Positions 1 to 9,953 of a stretch of DNA of 64,000 bases are shown piece after piece. Under the pieces are notes generated by a model that worked only from the letters and a program-made list of their open reading frames with translations, did not search any database and was not told the origin of the DNA. The position numbers and the translations under genes were made by a program. The stretch comes from Sphingobium trunci. GTDB lineage: Bacteria; Pseudomonadota; Alphaproteobacteria; Sphingomonadales; Sphingomonadaceae. Numbering within the stretch: position 1 is the stretch's first letter; each line of letters starts with the position of its first letter. The stretch lies in contig NZ_JAKUJY010000007.1 in assembly GCF_022664535.1 (NCBI RefSeq), positions 124,001 through 188,000 on the forward strand, given 5' to 3'.

Positions 1-614
1 CGGCTGACATAGCCATAGCTTTTGACGGCCACCGCGCCGGTGCCGCTGTTCGACACTTTCTGCTGCGCGGTGATCATGTAGTTTTCGTCGATGCCGTAAC
101 GAATTTCGAAAGTCTGGCCCGCGCCGTTGTTCCACGTCAGGGTGACGGGGCTGGTCGGGGTCAGTTCCTTCCCCGAAGCGGTCCAGACGGCACTGCCGTC
201 CGGCGTCTTCACCCCTTCGCCCTGCCAGCCGAAGCCCGCGAAATAGGCGTCCTTGGTGCCCGACGGGCTGTAGAGGCGGATCGCGGGCGAATCCTTGGCG
301 ATCGTTTCCTTGTAGGTCGGCAGCACGATGTCATCGATGCGTGCGCCCTTCAGGTTGATCGATCCGGTGATCTTGGGCGTGCGAATGGGTATGCGCGGGC
401 TGTCCCCGAGCACCAGCCCCAGATCGCGGATCACGGCCGGGCGGTCGGCGGCCGGAGCCGTTCCGGAAGGAGTGAGCGGCGTGGTCTTGCCGCCCTCGAT
501 CCGGGTCGCCGGGGGATTGGCGGTGGGGAAGAAATGCTTGGCGACATAGGGCCAGCCGAACAGGATCGCCGCGGTCAGGATCACCGCCAGAACAATATTC
601 TTCTTGTCGTCCAC
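1..614 (-). CDS. yidC: Membrane protein insertase YidC (N-terminal part, cut by window edge)
   Basis: This inner-membrane insertase folds and inserts membrane proteins with or without SecYEG. The visible N-terminus begins MDDKKNIVLAVILTAAILFGW, a single membrane anchor followed by a Pro/Thr-rich linker and the start of the periplasmic beta-sandwich domain (NNGAGQTFEIRYGIDENYMI). About 204 residues are visible and the rest lies beyond base 1. The start is GTG at 612-614, the only start that precedes the conserved DDKKN motif. GGAG lies about 11 bases upstream. It follows yidD after 32 bases, in the classical rpmH-rnpA-yidD-yidC order. Confidence 0.95.
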   Translation of the reverse strand, partial: MDDKKNIVLAVILTAAILFGWPYVAKHFFPTANPPATRIEGGKTTPLTPSGTAPAADRPAVIRDLGLVLGDSPRIPIRTPKITGSINLKGARIDDIVLPTYKETIAKDSPAIRLYSPSGTKDAYFAGFGWQGEGVKTPDGSAVWTASGKELTPTSPVTLTWNNGAGQTFEIRYGIDENYMITAQQKVSNSGTGAVAVKSYGYVS

Positions 615-646
615 GCTTGTCGGCTCCGCCGTGTGAAAGTCTCGTG

Positions 647-859
647 TCAGGGGACCGGGTCGTAACCCGAACCGCCCCATGGGTGGCATCGCATTAGCCG
701 CTTCGTGGCCAGCCAGCTACCCTTCACCGCACCATATTTGCGGATCGCCTGGATCGCATATTCGGAGCAGGAGGGAGCATAGCGGCAGCTGGGCGGCAGG
801 ATGCGCGAAGGGCCTAGCTGCCAGAAGCGCGCGATCAGGATGAGGATGCGCCCGATCAT
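647..859 (-). CDS. yidD: Membrane protein insertion efficiency factor YidD
   Basis: The protein has 70 residues, the usual length for YidD, a small membrane-associated protein that assists YidC-dependent insertion. The family signature is clear: RYAPSCSEYAIQAI in the middle and RLMRCHPWGGSGYDPVP at the end. Its ATG overlaps the rnpA stop by one base (859), so translation is probably coupled. Neighbours on both sides are the expected ones. Confidence 0.96.
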   Translation of the reverse strand: MIGRILILIARFWQLGPSRILPPSCRYAPSCSEYAIQAIRKYGAVKGSWLATKRLMRCHPWGGSGYDPVP

Positions 860-1296
860 CAGCCCCGCCTCTGTTCCGATGCGTGCGGCTTGGGTGCAAC
901 CGGCTTCGGCCCGCCAGGCCTTTTCCGGGGTCGGCGCTTTTCAGGCGCCTCGCCGACGGGGCGGCTCATCACCTTGCCCAGCGCCTTTTCCAGCTCCTGG
1001 CGGAGCAGGCCGAAATCGCGTTCGATACCCTCGGAGCGCCCGATCAGCACATGGTCGGCACCCGCCACGCCATGGACCGGCAGCAACTCGCGGGCCAGGA
1101 CGCGAAAACGGCGCTTCATCCGGTTACGGACGACAGCGCCGCCAATTTTTTTCGTGACCGTGATGCCGAAACGCATCGCCCGATCGCCGTCACCGCGTTC
1201 GCGCACCAGCAGGACGAAGCCCGGCATCGGCGCGCGACGTCCGCGATTCGCCGCCAGAAAATCGGCGCGCTTGCCCATGACGGCAGGCGCGCTCAC
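859..1296 (-). CDS. rnpA: Ribonuclease P protein component
   Basis: Protein subunit of RNase P, which helps the catalytic RNA trim tRNA 5' leaders. The family core is FLAANRGRRAPMPGFVLLVRER, then FGITVTKKIGGAVVRNRMKRRFR with the basic RNR motif. The C-terminus is a long Arg/Lys/Pro-rich tail, common in alphaproteobacteria. The open frame runs back to 1452 through rpmH, so the true start lies after rpmH. I chose GTG at 1294-1296 (145 residues), 14 bases after the rpmH stop; ATG at 1276-1278 is the alternative. No strong ribosome-binding site separates the two. Confidence 0.92.
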   Translation of the reverse strand: MSAPAVMGKRADFLAANRGRRAPMPGFVLLVRERGDGDRAMRFGITVTKKIGGAVVRNRMKRRFRVLARELLPVHGVAGADHVLIGRSEGIERDFGLLRQELEKALGKVMSRPVGEAPEKRRPRKRPGGPKPVAPKPHASEQRRG

Positions 1297-1310
1297 CGGC
1301 GGCGCGTCGT

Positions 1311-1445
1311 TCAGGCGCTCAGGCTCTTGCGGCCGCGGGCACGACGAGCGCGCAGCACGTTGCGGCCACCGGGGGTCGCCATGCGAGCGCGGAAACCGTG
1401 ACGGCGCTTCCGAACCAGATTGCTCGGCTGATAGGTGCGCTTCAT
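1311..1445 (-). CDS. rpmH: 50S ribosomal protein L34
   Basis: A 44-residue protein starting [19 protein letters not shown] and ending [12 protein letters not shown] is an unmistakable bL34. It sits in a different frame inside the upstream extension of the rnpA frame and is shorter than typical ORF cut-offs. GAGG lies upstream of the ATG at 1443-1445. It is the first gene of the rpmH-rnpA-yidD-yidC transcript. Confidence 0.98.
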   Translation of the reverse strand: MKRTYQPSNLVRKRRHGFRARMATPGGRNVLRARRARGRKSLSA

Positions 1446-1483
1446 CGTTCATTCCTCAAAAAACAAAAAGAATCGGGCGTGAC

Positions 1484-1509
1484 AAAAAAGGGCCGCTGAG
1501 TGAGCGGCC
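1484..1509 (-). terminator. Intrinsic-terminator-like hairpin in the rpmH leader
   Basis: On the minus strand GGCCGCT (1509-1503) and AGCGGCC (1497-1491) form a perfect 7-bp stem with a 5-base loop. One C and then six T residues (1489-1484) follow. This is a complete rho-independent terminator shape, placed 39 bases before the rpmH ATG and just downstream of the predicted rpmH promoter. It could act as an attenuator, or it could end an upstream minus-strand transcript that I cannot identify. Confidence 0.6.
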
Positions 1510-1525
1510 GCATGTCAGGCGGCGT

Positions 1526-1554
1526 CCGATAGGCAAAAGCCACTCTTGAGTCAA
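1526..1554 (-). promoter_or_regulatory. Predicted sigma70-type promoter for rpmH operon
   Basis: Minus strand: -35 TTGACT (1554-1549), 17-bp spacer, -10 TATCGG (1531-1526). Transcription would start near 1519, just before the terminator-like hairpin, leaving a leader of about 75 bases before rpmH. The -35 matches consensus at five of six positions; the -10 is weaker. Confidence 0.5.
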
Positions 1555-1686
1555 TGGTGGAGGCGGGGCAGGCATGCGCTTTTGCAGGACGGTCCCCAGG
1601 GCGAAGCCGCATCTTCGCTCCTCCAATCCATCCACGGCGGTGCTAAACGGTTCCGCCCGCGGGAAAAGAGCGATAAGCTCCCTTTC

Positions 1687-3191
1687 GTGACACGGAAGAC
1701 GGAGCCAGCCGCCTATGACCTCGCCATCATCGGCGGCGGTGTCAATGGCTGCGGCATTGCCCGTGATGCGGCGGGGCGCGGCGCCAAGGTGCTGCTGCTG
1801 GAGCGGGGGGATCTGGCGCAGGGCACCTCCTCCGCCTCGACCAAGCTCATCCATGGCGGGTTGCGCTATCTGGAGCATTATGAATTCGCCTTGGTGCGCG
1901 AATCCCTGTCCGAACGCGAACGGCTATGGGCCATCGCGCCGCACATCATTCATCCCCTCAGGTTCGTGCTGCCCTGGGTGCCGGGCCTGCGCCCGCGCTG
2001 GCTGCTGCGTCTGGGCCTGTTCCTCTACGATCATATCGGCGGCCGACGGGCCTTGCCGCCGACACAGTCCATCGATCTGCGGCACCACCCGGCAGGCCGT
2101 CCGCTCAAGGCCGGGTTCCGCCATGCCTATGCCTATTCCGACGGCTGGGTCGACGATGCCCGGCTGGTGATCCTCAACGCCCGCGATGCCGCCGACCGGG
2201 GCGCCGACATCCGCACCCGCACCGAAGCCGTGCGGCTGGAACGCAGGGACCGGCTCTGGACGATCACGGCACGCCGGGCGGATGGCGCGCTGGAGAGGTT
2301 CCGCGCCCAGGCCGTCGTCAATGCGGCCGGTCCATCGGTGCTCGACCTGCTGCATCGCGCCCATGGTGTCAGCGACCGGCATATGCGGCTGGTGCGCGGG
2401 TCGCATATCGTCGTGCGGCGGCTGTTCGACCATGAATTTGCCTATTTCTTCCAGCTCCCCGACGGCCGCATCTTCTTCGCCATTCCCTATGAACAGGCCT
2501 TCACCCTGATCGGCACGACCGATCGCGACCATCAGGGACCGGTGGACCAGGTGCAGCCGGACGCGGAAGAAATCGCCTATCTTTGCGAGGCGGCGAATCG
2601 CTATTTCGCCCGGACGATCGCCCCGGCCGACATATTATGGTCCTATGCCGGTGTCCGGCCGCTGATCGACGACGGTTCCGCCCGGCCCGAAGCGGCGACC
2701 CGCGGCTATCGGCTGGAACTGGAGGGCGGCGAGGAGGAAGCGCCGCTGCTGAGCGTCTTTGGCGGCAAGATCACCACCTATCGCCATCTCGCCGCCGAGG
2801 CGGTCGACAGGTTGAAGCCTCTGCTTCCCAAATTGTCCGGCGGCGACTGGACCGCTGGCGCGCCCCTGCCCGGAGGGGATTTTCCGATGAAGGGCCGGGA
2901 CCAGCTTATTGCCGATCTGGGCTGCGATTATCCCTTTCTCGACTATGCCACGCTTCAGCGGATCGCCTGCGCCTATGGAACGCGTGCGCGCGTGTGGCTG
3001 GGCGACGCCTATGCGCCGGAGGGGCTGGGACGGCATTTCGGTCACGGGCTGACCGAAGCAGAACTGCGCTATCTGATCGCGCAGGAATGGGCGGTCACGG
3101 CAGAGGACATATTATGGCGGCGGACCAAATTGGGCCTGCGCCTGGATGCCGTACAGAAAGCAGGGCTGGAAGACTGGCTCAGGGAGAAGGC

Positions 3192-3195
<4 letters not shown>
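1687..3195 (+). CDS. glpD: Glycerol-3-phosphate dehydrogenase (FAD)
   Basis: This enzyme oxidises sn-glycerol-3-phosphate to dihydroxyacetone phosphate at the membrane and passes electrons to quinone. The N-terminus has the FAD-binding glycine motif IIGGGVNGCGIARDAAGRG, then STKLIHGGLRYLE. The middle has the GlpD/DAO-fold segments FAIPYEQAFTLIGTTDRD and FGGKITTYR. The frame is open back to 1546, but GTG at 1687 gives 502 residues, the normal family length; no good Shine-Dalgarno sequence is visible. It overlaps glpK by 4 bases, so the two form an operon. Confidence 0.95.
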
Positions 3196-4655
<1,460 letters not shown>

Positions 4656-4754
4656 ATCGGGAAACCGTTTGCGATCAGGTCGGGCAGCGCGCCATCCTGA
4701 GACGATTTCGGTGCAGAGAGGCCAGATCGCCCGTCGCTTCGGCAAGTGTAAAAT

Positions 4755-4784
4755 GCTTATCGTGAGTATATTTTAACGATAAGC
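4755..4784 (+). promoter_or_regulatory. Perfect 9-bp inverted repeat before the diguanylate cyclase
   Basis: GCTTATCGT (4755-4763) and ACGATAAGC (4776-4784) are exact inverted repeats around an AT-rich 12-base centre. The repeat ends 19 bases before the diguanylate cyclase ATG, and nothing else fills the 148-base gap after glpK. It may be an operator overlapping the promoter, or an RNA hairpin over the ribosome-binding site. No T-run follows, so a terminator is unlikely. Confidence 0.5.
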
Positions 4785-4803
4785 GTGTAGGGCTGGGCGG
4801 AAC

Positions 4804-6588
4804 ATGCAAACGACTCTTCGTCATCCTTCTTCCAGCCTTGCGCCGGTTCTTCTGGGCGTTGCCTATTTCGTGATGGCGTGGCTGGCATTGTCCTGGTCGC
4901 GCTTCGATGGGGGACTGGCCTTCATCTGGGGCGCCAACGCGCTGCTGATGGCGGATCTGCTGACGTCGAAGATCGGCCATTGGCCGCGTTCGCTGCTGGC
5001 CTGCGGCGTGGCGAGCGCGGTCGCGACCGCCCTGTTCGGCATGGGGCCGCTGGTAGCCTTGCCGATGGCCGCCATCAACCTGCTGGAGGCGCTGATCGTC
5101 GCGCTGGTCTGTCGCCGTCTGGCGCCGGACCGGAAATTTGCGGGGTCCATGTGGCCGTTGTTTGTCTTCATTCTCGCCCTGGTGGGTCCGGCCAATGTTG
5201 TCACTGGCTTCGGTGCCGCGATGGTCGCTTCCGCCCTGACGCCGGTGTCCCTGGGGACGGCCTGGCTGCACTGGTATAGCGGCCATGTGCTGGGCGCGCT
5301 GACCTGCACGCCGATCCTCATGATGTTCATGCAGGGTGAATTGCGCCGCTGGTTCAGCCAGACGCCCCTGCGCAGGAAGCTGGAGGCTTCGGCCCTGCTG
5401 GTCCTTTTCGCCGTGGCGGCGGCATATGTCTTCTACGTCGCGCGCTTTCCCATGCTGTTCGCGCTGCTGCTGCCCATGGTCGTGATCGTGTTTCGGGTCG
5501 GCAATCTGGGGGCGGCGGCCTCGGTGCTGATCTTGGCGGCGATCGGCGGGACGGCGACGGTGAACGGCCATGGCCCGCTCTACATGATCCCGGTGGGCAG
5601 CCTGGGTGAGCGGATGCAGTTCTTTCAGCTGTTCCTGGCATGCGCCTTCCTGCTGACCATGCCGATCGCGGCGGAGCTGAACAGCCGTCGGCGGCTGTTC
5701 CAGATGCTGCAGGAGAGCGAGGCGCGCTATCGCGCCATCGCCGAACATAGCGGCGATGTAGTCCTCAATATCAGCGTGGACGGGGTCATCGAATATGCCT
5801 CACCCGCTGCCGCCGAGCAGATCGGTTGCGCGCCCGAACTGCTGATCGGGCAGGATGCAGCCAATCTGGTGGATCCGGAAGACCGTGCCCCGGTCAGCGC
5901 CGCCATTGGCCGGGCGCTCGCCCAGCCGGGCGACGTGCAGACCGTCGAGTTCCGACCCTTCGTCTCGGCCGGGGGGTCCGAATGGTGCGAGATGGTGGCG
6001 CGGGCCGTCGTGGATGAGCATGGCATGCCGACCGGCGTGGTCAGCACGATCCGCGACATGTCACGGCACAAGGCCCGGCAGCAGGCGCTGCAACAGGTGG
6101 CGGCGCTCGATTCGCTGACCGGCGCGGACACCCGGCGCGCGTTTCTCGAAAAGCTGGATGAGGAGATTGGCCGGGTCCGCCGGGGCGGGCGTGCCTGCCT
6201 GCTGCTGATCGACATCGACCATTTCAAGGCGGTCAATGACTGCCACGGCCATGGCGCGGGCGACCGGGTGCTGGCGGGCTTTGTGGAACGGTTGCGGCCG
6301 GGCTTGCGCGGCGTCGACAGCATCGGCCGGCTGGGGGGCGAGGAATTCGCCATTCTCCTGAGCGGGACCGATATCGAGCGGTCGAGCATGATCTGCGAAC
6401 GGCTGCGCGAGATGGTGGACACCCATCCGGTGAGGCTGGAGTCCGGCGAAGCGATTCGCGTGACCTTCAGCGCCGGCCTGGTCAGCTTGAATGCGCAGGA
6501 TGGCCGGGACGCCATATTGGAGGCGGCGGACAAGGCCCTTTACCGTGCCAAGCATAGCGGGCGCAATTGCCTGCGCCTGGCGGCCTGA
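4804..6588 (+). CDS. Diguanylate cyclase with MASE1 and PAS domains
   Basis: Predicted to make cyclic di-GMP from two GTP in response to a membrane or cytoplasmic signal. Residues 1-290 are a multi-helix MASE1-type sensor. Residues about 305-420 are a PAS domain (RYRAIAEHSGDVVLNISVDG). The C-terminal GGDEF domain carries GGEEF at 511-515, the active form. An RxxD product-inhibition site (R502-D505) lies exactly five residues before it, so the enzyme is probably active and feedback-inhibited. No EAL domain is present. It appears monocistronic. Confidence 0.93.
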   Translation: MQTTLRHPSSSLAPVLLGVAYFVMAWLALSWSRFDGGLAFIWGANALLMADLLTSKIGHWPRSLLACGVASAVATALFGMGPLVALPMAAINLLEALIVALVCRRLAPDRKFAGSMWPLFVFILALVGPANVVTGFGAAMVASALTPVSLGTAWLHWYSGHVLGALTCTPILMMFMQGELRRWFSQTPLRRKLEASALLVLFAVAAAYVFYVARFPMLFALLLPMVVIVFRVGNLGAAASVLILAAIGGTATVNGHGPLYMIPVGSLGERMQFFQLFLACAFLLTMPIAAELNSRRRLFQMLQESEARYRAIAEHSGDVVLNISVDGVIEYASPAAAEQIGCAPELLIGQDAANLVDPEDRAPVSAAIGRALAQPGDVQTVEFRPFVSAGGSEWCEMVARAVVDEHGMPTGVVSTIRDMSRHKARQQALQQVAALDSLTGADTRRAFLEKLDEEIGRVRRGGRACLLLIDIDHFKAVNDCHGHGAGDRVLAGFVERLRPGLRGVDSIGRLGGEEFAILLSGTDIERSSMICERLREMVDTHPVRLESGEAIRVTFSAGLVSLNAQDGRDAILEAADKALYRAKHSGRNCLRLAA

Positions 6589-6652
6589 CCGCTGTGGTCG
6601 CCGGAAGCGAAGCCTTCGCGCTCCCGCCACTGCCGGAGCACCATCGCCTCCC

Positions 6653-7333
6653 TCAGGGCTGAACGCCGGTCTTCTGGTTCCAGGCGATCTGGCAGGCGGG
6701 CAGCATCTTGCCCTTCTTCCAGCATTTCGGATCGAAGGAGGGCAGCGCCAACGAATAGCTGCGGCCCGGATCGCCGTAAAATTGCTCGCCGGCGAGCACC
6801 AGCGATTTCTTGATCGAGCCAAGGCCGTTGCGCGCCACCTCGTTCAGCGTTCCGCGCTGGGCAAAGATGGCCTGCCGCCCGACCAGCGCCGCCGCCTGGC
6901 AGAAGCCACGCTGCGCCTGCACGGTCGAATAGCCCGAATAGATGCGCGTGCCATATTGGTCGGACGCCATCTGGCCCGGCTTGCCCTTGCCCACGGTGCG
7001 CTGGAAATAGCCGAGCAGGTCGGCCTGTGCCTTGTCGAGTTCGGCGTCATGATGGGCGATCATGGCATTATAATTGCTGATCGACAGCAGGGTGGGTTCG
7101 AACTGGCATTGCAGCGCCGCGACATTGAGCGCCGCGCGCAGGTTCCACACCAGCCCGGCCTTGATCTCCGCAGGCGTGGCGCCCGGCAGGCCCAGGGCCG
7201 ACGCGGCCTCCACATCCGTCAGCGGCGGCGTGGAGAAATCCGGCGGAGACCAGAAAAATTGCGCCGATGCCGGTTGCACCGTCATGACCGTCAGCCCCAG
7301 AGCGGCAACACGCAGGACGGAACGGAAAGTCAT
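6653..7333 (-). CDS. Conserved exported protein of unknown function
   Basis: A 226-residue protein with a clear Sec signal peptide (MTFRSVLRVAALGLTVMTVQPASAQ), so probably periplasmic. The mature part has four cysteines and no motif I recognise; it is mostly helical in appearance (NLRAALNVAALQCQFEPTLL). ATG at 7331-7333 is preferred over the upstream in-frame start at 7366 because AAGGGG precedes it and the signal peptide then begins properly. It follows the lipoprotein gene by 78 bases on the same strand and may share its transcript. I do not assign a function. Confidence 0.7.
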   Translation of the reverse strand: MTFRSVLRVAALGLTVMTVQPASAQFFWSPPDFSTPPLTDVEAASALGLPGATPAEIKAGLVWNLRAALNVAALQCQFEPTLLSISNYNAMIAHHDAELDKAQADLLGYFQRTVGKGKPGQMASDQYGTRIYSGYSTVQAQRGFCQAAALVGRQAIFAQRGTLNEVARNGLGSIKKSLVLAGEQFYGDPGRSYSLALPSFDPKCWKKGKMLPACQIAWNQKTGVQP

Positions 7334-7411
7334 CGAAAATCCCCTTGTCGGACAACAGCTTTTCATTTGGGCAGTGGGGTCTGTATCACGCCTGAACGCT
7401 CCTGCCAGCCC

Positions 7412-7705
7412 TTATTGGTCCGAAAGCACCTCGGTGTCGGCGGCGGGCTTCTGCGCGTCCTGTTCCTTGGGCGCGGCGGCGGGCGCCGAACTGTTTTCGC
7501 TGCGGTTCGCGGGCAGCGTCATGGCTGTGCCTTCGCTCTGCACCCCGTCCAGATCGGTCATGGCGTCGCTGGCGGTGCCATCGACCACTTCCATGTGGTT
7601 CATGGGAACGGCGGTGCCGGTCTCCTTCTTGCTGCCGCATCCGGTCAGCGCCATGCACCCCGTCACAAGCAGCGTCGTCCATATCGTCTTCGCGTCAAGA
7701 CGCAT
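7412..7705 (-). CDS. Small predicted lipoprotein
   Basis: A 97-residue protein beginning MRLDAKTIWTTLLVTGCMALTGC: an n-region, a hydrophobic core and an LTGC lipobox, so it is probably lipidated on Cys23. The rest is low-complexity and Ala/Thr/Pro/Asp-rich, probably disordered. A strong AAGGAGA lies about 6 bases before the ATG. Function is unknown; it precedes the exported protein at 6653-7333. Confidence 0.7.
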   Translation of the reverse strand: MRLDAKTIWTTLLVTGCMALTGCGSKKETGTAVPMNHMEVVDGTASDAMTDLDGVQSEGTAMTLPANRSENSSAPAAAPKEQDAQKPAADTEVLSDQ

Positions 7706-7767
7706 CCGGGTCTCCTTAAGCCTCTAAAGAATGCCCGGTAGCCCCCCACCTGGCGAAGGCCGCGACC

Positions 7768-8493
7768 CTAGCGACCTGTCCGGCATTGCTCAACCCCCGT
7801 GCCATCGGGTGCGGGGCAGCGCCGCAGGCGCCCGATAAAGGCGGGGAAATGGTTTTTCAGTGCGGTGTCGAGGTCCGCCATCGAGGCTTTCACGCCCAGG
7901 GCGGCGATGCTCGTCACCGGATATTCGGCCAGGCCGCACGGCACGATGCCCCCGAAATGGGACAGGTCGGGGTTCACATTGATCGAAAAGCCATGCAGCG
8001 TGACCCAGCGCCGCACCCGGATGCCGAGCGCGCCGATCTTCGCCTCCCGTCCCTCCGGATCGTCGGTCCAGATGCCGATGCGGCCCTCCGCCCGGCGAGC
8101 CGCGATGCCAAGGTCGCCGAGCGCCTCGATCATCCAGCCTTCCAGATGATGCACGAAATTGCGCACATCCTTGCCCCGTTCGCGCAGGTCGATGTTGAGA
8201 TAGCCGATGCGCTGGCCGGGCCCATGATAGGTGTAGCGCCCGCCCCGCCCGGCATCATGCACCGGGAAGCGGGGGTCGAGCAGCTCGTCCGGGTTGGCGC
8301 TGGTGCCCGCCGTGTAGAGCGGCGGATGTTCGAGCAGCCAGACCCGCTCTGTGGCACCGCCCTCGAAGATCGCCGCCGCCCGCGCTTCCATGTCGGCCAG
8401 GGCGGCCGGATAATCGACGGGCGTCGTTTCGACGCGCCATTCGATAGTCTGGGCGCGCGCTTCGGCGGGAGAGGGCTGGGTGAGGGACGACAT
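7768..8493 (-). CDS. lipB: Octanoyltransferase (lipoate biosynthesis)
   Basis: Transfers octanoyl from acyl carrier protein to lipoyl domains, the first step of endogenous lipoate synthesis. Family motifs are in order: [30 protein letters not shown], then [21 protein letters not shown] with the catalytic lysine K152, and GGIVPCG with the catalytic cysteine C186. Start ATG 8491-8493 is preceded by AAGGAA, giving 241 residues; the frame extends to 8541 without support. It is divergent from the membrane protein at 8577. Confidence 0.95.
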   Translation of the reverse strand: MSSLTQPSPAEARAQTIEWRVETTPVDYPAALADMEARAAAIFEGGATERVWLLEHPPLYTAGTSANPDELLDPRFPVHDAGRGGRYTYHGPGQRIGYLNIDLRERGKDVRNFVHHLEGWMIEALGDLGIAARRAEGRIGIWTDDPEGREAKIGALGIRVRRWVTLHGFSINVNPDLSHFGGIVPCGLAEYPVTSIAALGVKASMADLDTALKNHFPAFIGRLRRCPAPDGTGVEQCRTGR

Positions 8494-8576
8494 GGCGTTT
8501 CCTTGACTTGGGCCGGGCGAGCGATCAAGTCTCACCCGCAAATTTCAGAGCATCGCGAAGAGAACAGGGCAAAGAT

Positions 8577-9365
8577 ATGGCGACAATGTCTATCGGCAAG
8601 GCTTGGGGGGAGGCGGTCGCCTTCGTCTCCCGCGAAAGCAGCCTGCTGTTTCCGGTCGCCCTGCTGTTCGTCGCCCTGCCGGGGCTGATCCTTCAGGAAA
8701 TGACGCCGCCGGAACTGGCCAACTGGAACATGGCGCAATCCAGCCTGCCCAATGTGCCGGGCAGCTTCTGGCTGGCGATGCTGCTGGCGGTTGTCATCAT
8801 CTGGTTCGGGTCGCTGACCCTGTTCGCGCTGGCGCTGCGCCCCGGCATCAGCGTGGGCGAAGCGCTGCGCCTCAGCTTCGCGCGCCTGCCCGTGCTGCTG
8901 GGCACGGCGATGGTGGTGGCCGGTTTCCTGGCCGGTGCGGTCATTGCCGCGACGCTGGTCGTCACGGTCCTGACACTGATCGCCAAGCCTCTGGCGGCGA
9001 GCCTTGGCCTGCTGTTCGGTGCCGCCGTCGTCATCGCCACCATCTTCACCAGCGTGCGGCTGCTGCTGCTGAATCCGGTGGTGATCGACGGTACGGATGG
9101 GGTGATGAATTCGCTGCGACAGGGCTGGGCACTGACGCGGGGGCATTTCTGGCGCCTGCTGGGTTTCGTGCTGGTGCTGACCGTGCTCTCGGCCATCATC
9201 GGCGGCGCCGCGCAGGCGGTGTTCGGGCTGGTCGGCACGCTGATCGGCGGGCAGACGGGCGGGCGGCTGACGGGCGGCGTGGCGGCCGCCGCCGTCTCCA
9301 CCGTGGTGCAGGTCTATATGCTGGTGATGCTGGCCCGGCTCTATCGTCAGGCTGTCGGCAACTGA
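8577..9365 (+). CDS. Polytopic inner-membrane protein, glycerophosphodiesterase-membrane-domain-like
   Basis: A 262-residue protein with about six hydrophobic segments. The stretch SLRQGWALTRGHFWRLLGF before a long membrane helix resembles the membrane domain found beside some glycerophosphodiester phosphodiesterases, but no catalytic domain is present. ATG at 8577 follows a purine-rich AGAACAGGGCAAAG; the upstream in-frame start at 8508 would overlap the lipB control region. Function unknown. Its 3' end overlaps the convergent GNAT gene by 19 bases. Confidence 0.65.
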   Translation: MATMSIGKAWGEAVAFVSRESSLLFPVALLFVALPGLILQEMTPPELANWNMAQSSLPNVPGSFWLAMLLAVVIIWFGSLTLFALALRPGISVGEALRLSFARLPVLLGTAMVVAGFLAGAVIAATLVVTVLTLIAKPLAASLGLLFGAAVVIATIFTSVRLLLLNPVVIDGTDGVMNSLRQGWALTRGHFWRLLGFVLVLTVLSAIIGGAAQAVFGLVGTLIGGQTGGRLTGGVAAAAVSTVVQVYMLVMLARLYRQAVGN

Positions 9366-9946
9366 CCCAGCATCGGCACATGCGGCGCGGCCTGGGGCGA
9401 TAGCAGCCCTGCGAGGCGCGGATCGGCAAAAGTCTCGACCTCGCGTCTATAGGGCACGAATCCCTCCTTTTGATAGAAACCCAACGCAGCCGGGCTGTCG
9501 AGCGTGCAGCTATGCACCCAGAAGCGCGTCACATCCTTGCGCCAGGCAAGCGCCTTGGCCTGCGCCATCAGCCATTTGCCGAAGCCCTTGCCGACATGCT
9601 GCGGGACCAGTCCGAAAAAGGCCAGCTCGCAGTCGGGGGGGTATCGGAAATCCAGCTCCAGCAGTCCCACCTCGACCCCGCGCGGATCGGTCACGGCATA
9701 GATTTGCACGGCGGGGTCGTGGATGACGGCGCCGAGCGCCTCGTCGCTCATCACAAGGCGGGAGAACCAGAGCCACGGCTCGCCCACGCGCCGGAACAGC
9801 GTGCGATAGGCGTCCAGCGCGGGCGCTTTCCACGGCACCAGCCGCAGCGGGGCGGGCGGAATGGGTGCGGGGCGGGGCCGTTCGCGCATCTCCAGATGGG
9901 TGACGATGGTGGCGATCTGGTCGTCCGGAACCGGGGTCAGGCTCAT
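9347..9946 (-). CDS. GNAT-family N-acetyltransferase
   Basis: A 199-residue protein with the GNAT fold: a substrate-side N-terminal half, the beta-strand VGLLELDFRYPPDCELAFFGLVP, the acetyl-CoA loop QHVGKGFGKWLM (Q/RxxGxG/A type), and a C-terminal LGFYQKEGFVPYRREV strand typical of the family. The substrate cannot be inferred. It lies 7 bases downstream of hemF on the same strand, so trmL-hemF-GNAT is probably one operon. Confidence 0.85.
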   Translation of the reverse strand: MSLTPVPDDQIATIVTHLEMRERPRPAPIPPAPLRLVPWKAPALDAYRTLFRRVGEPWLWFSRLVMSDEALGAVIHDPAVQIYAVTDPRGVEVGLLELDFRYPPDCELAFFGLVPQHVGKGFGKWLMAQAKALAWRKDVTRFWVHSCTLDSPAALGFYQKEGFVPYRREVETFADPRLAGLLSPQAAPHVPMLGQLPTA

Positions 9947-9953
9947 GCGGCAG

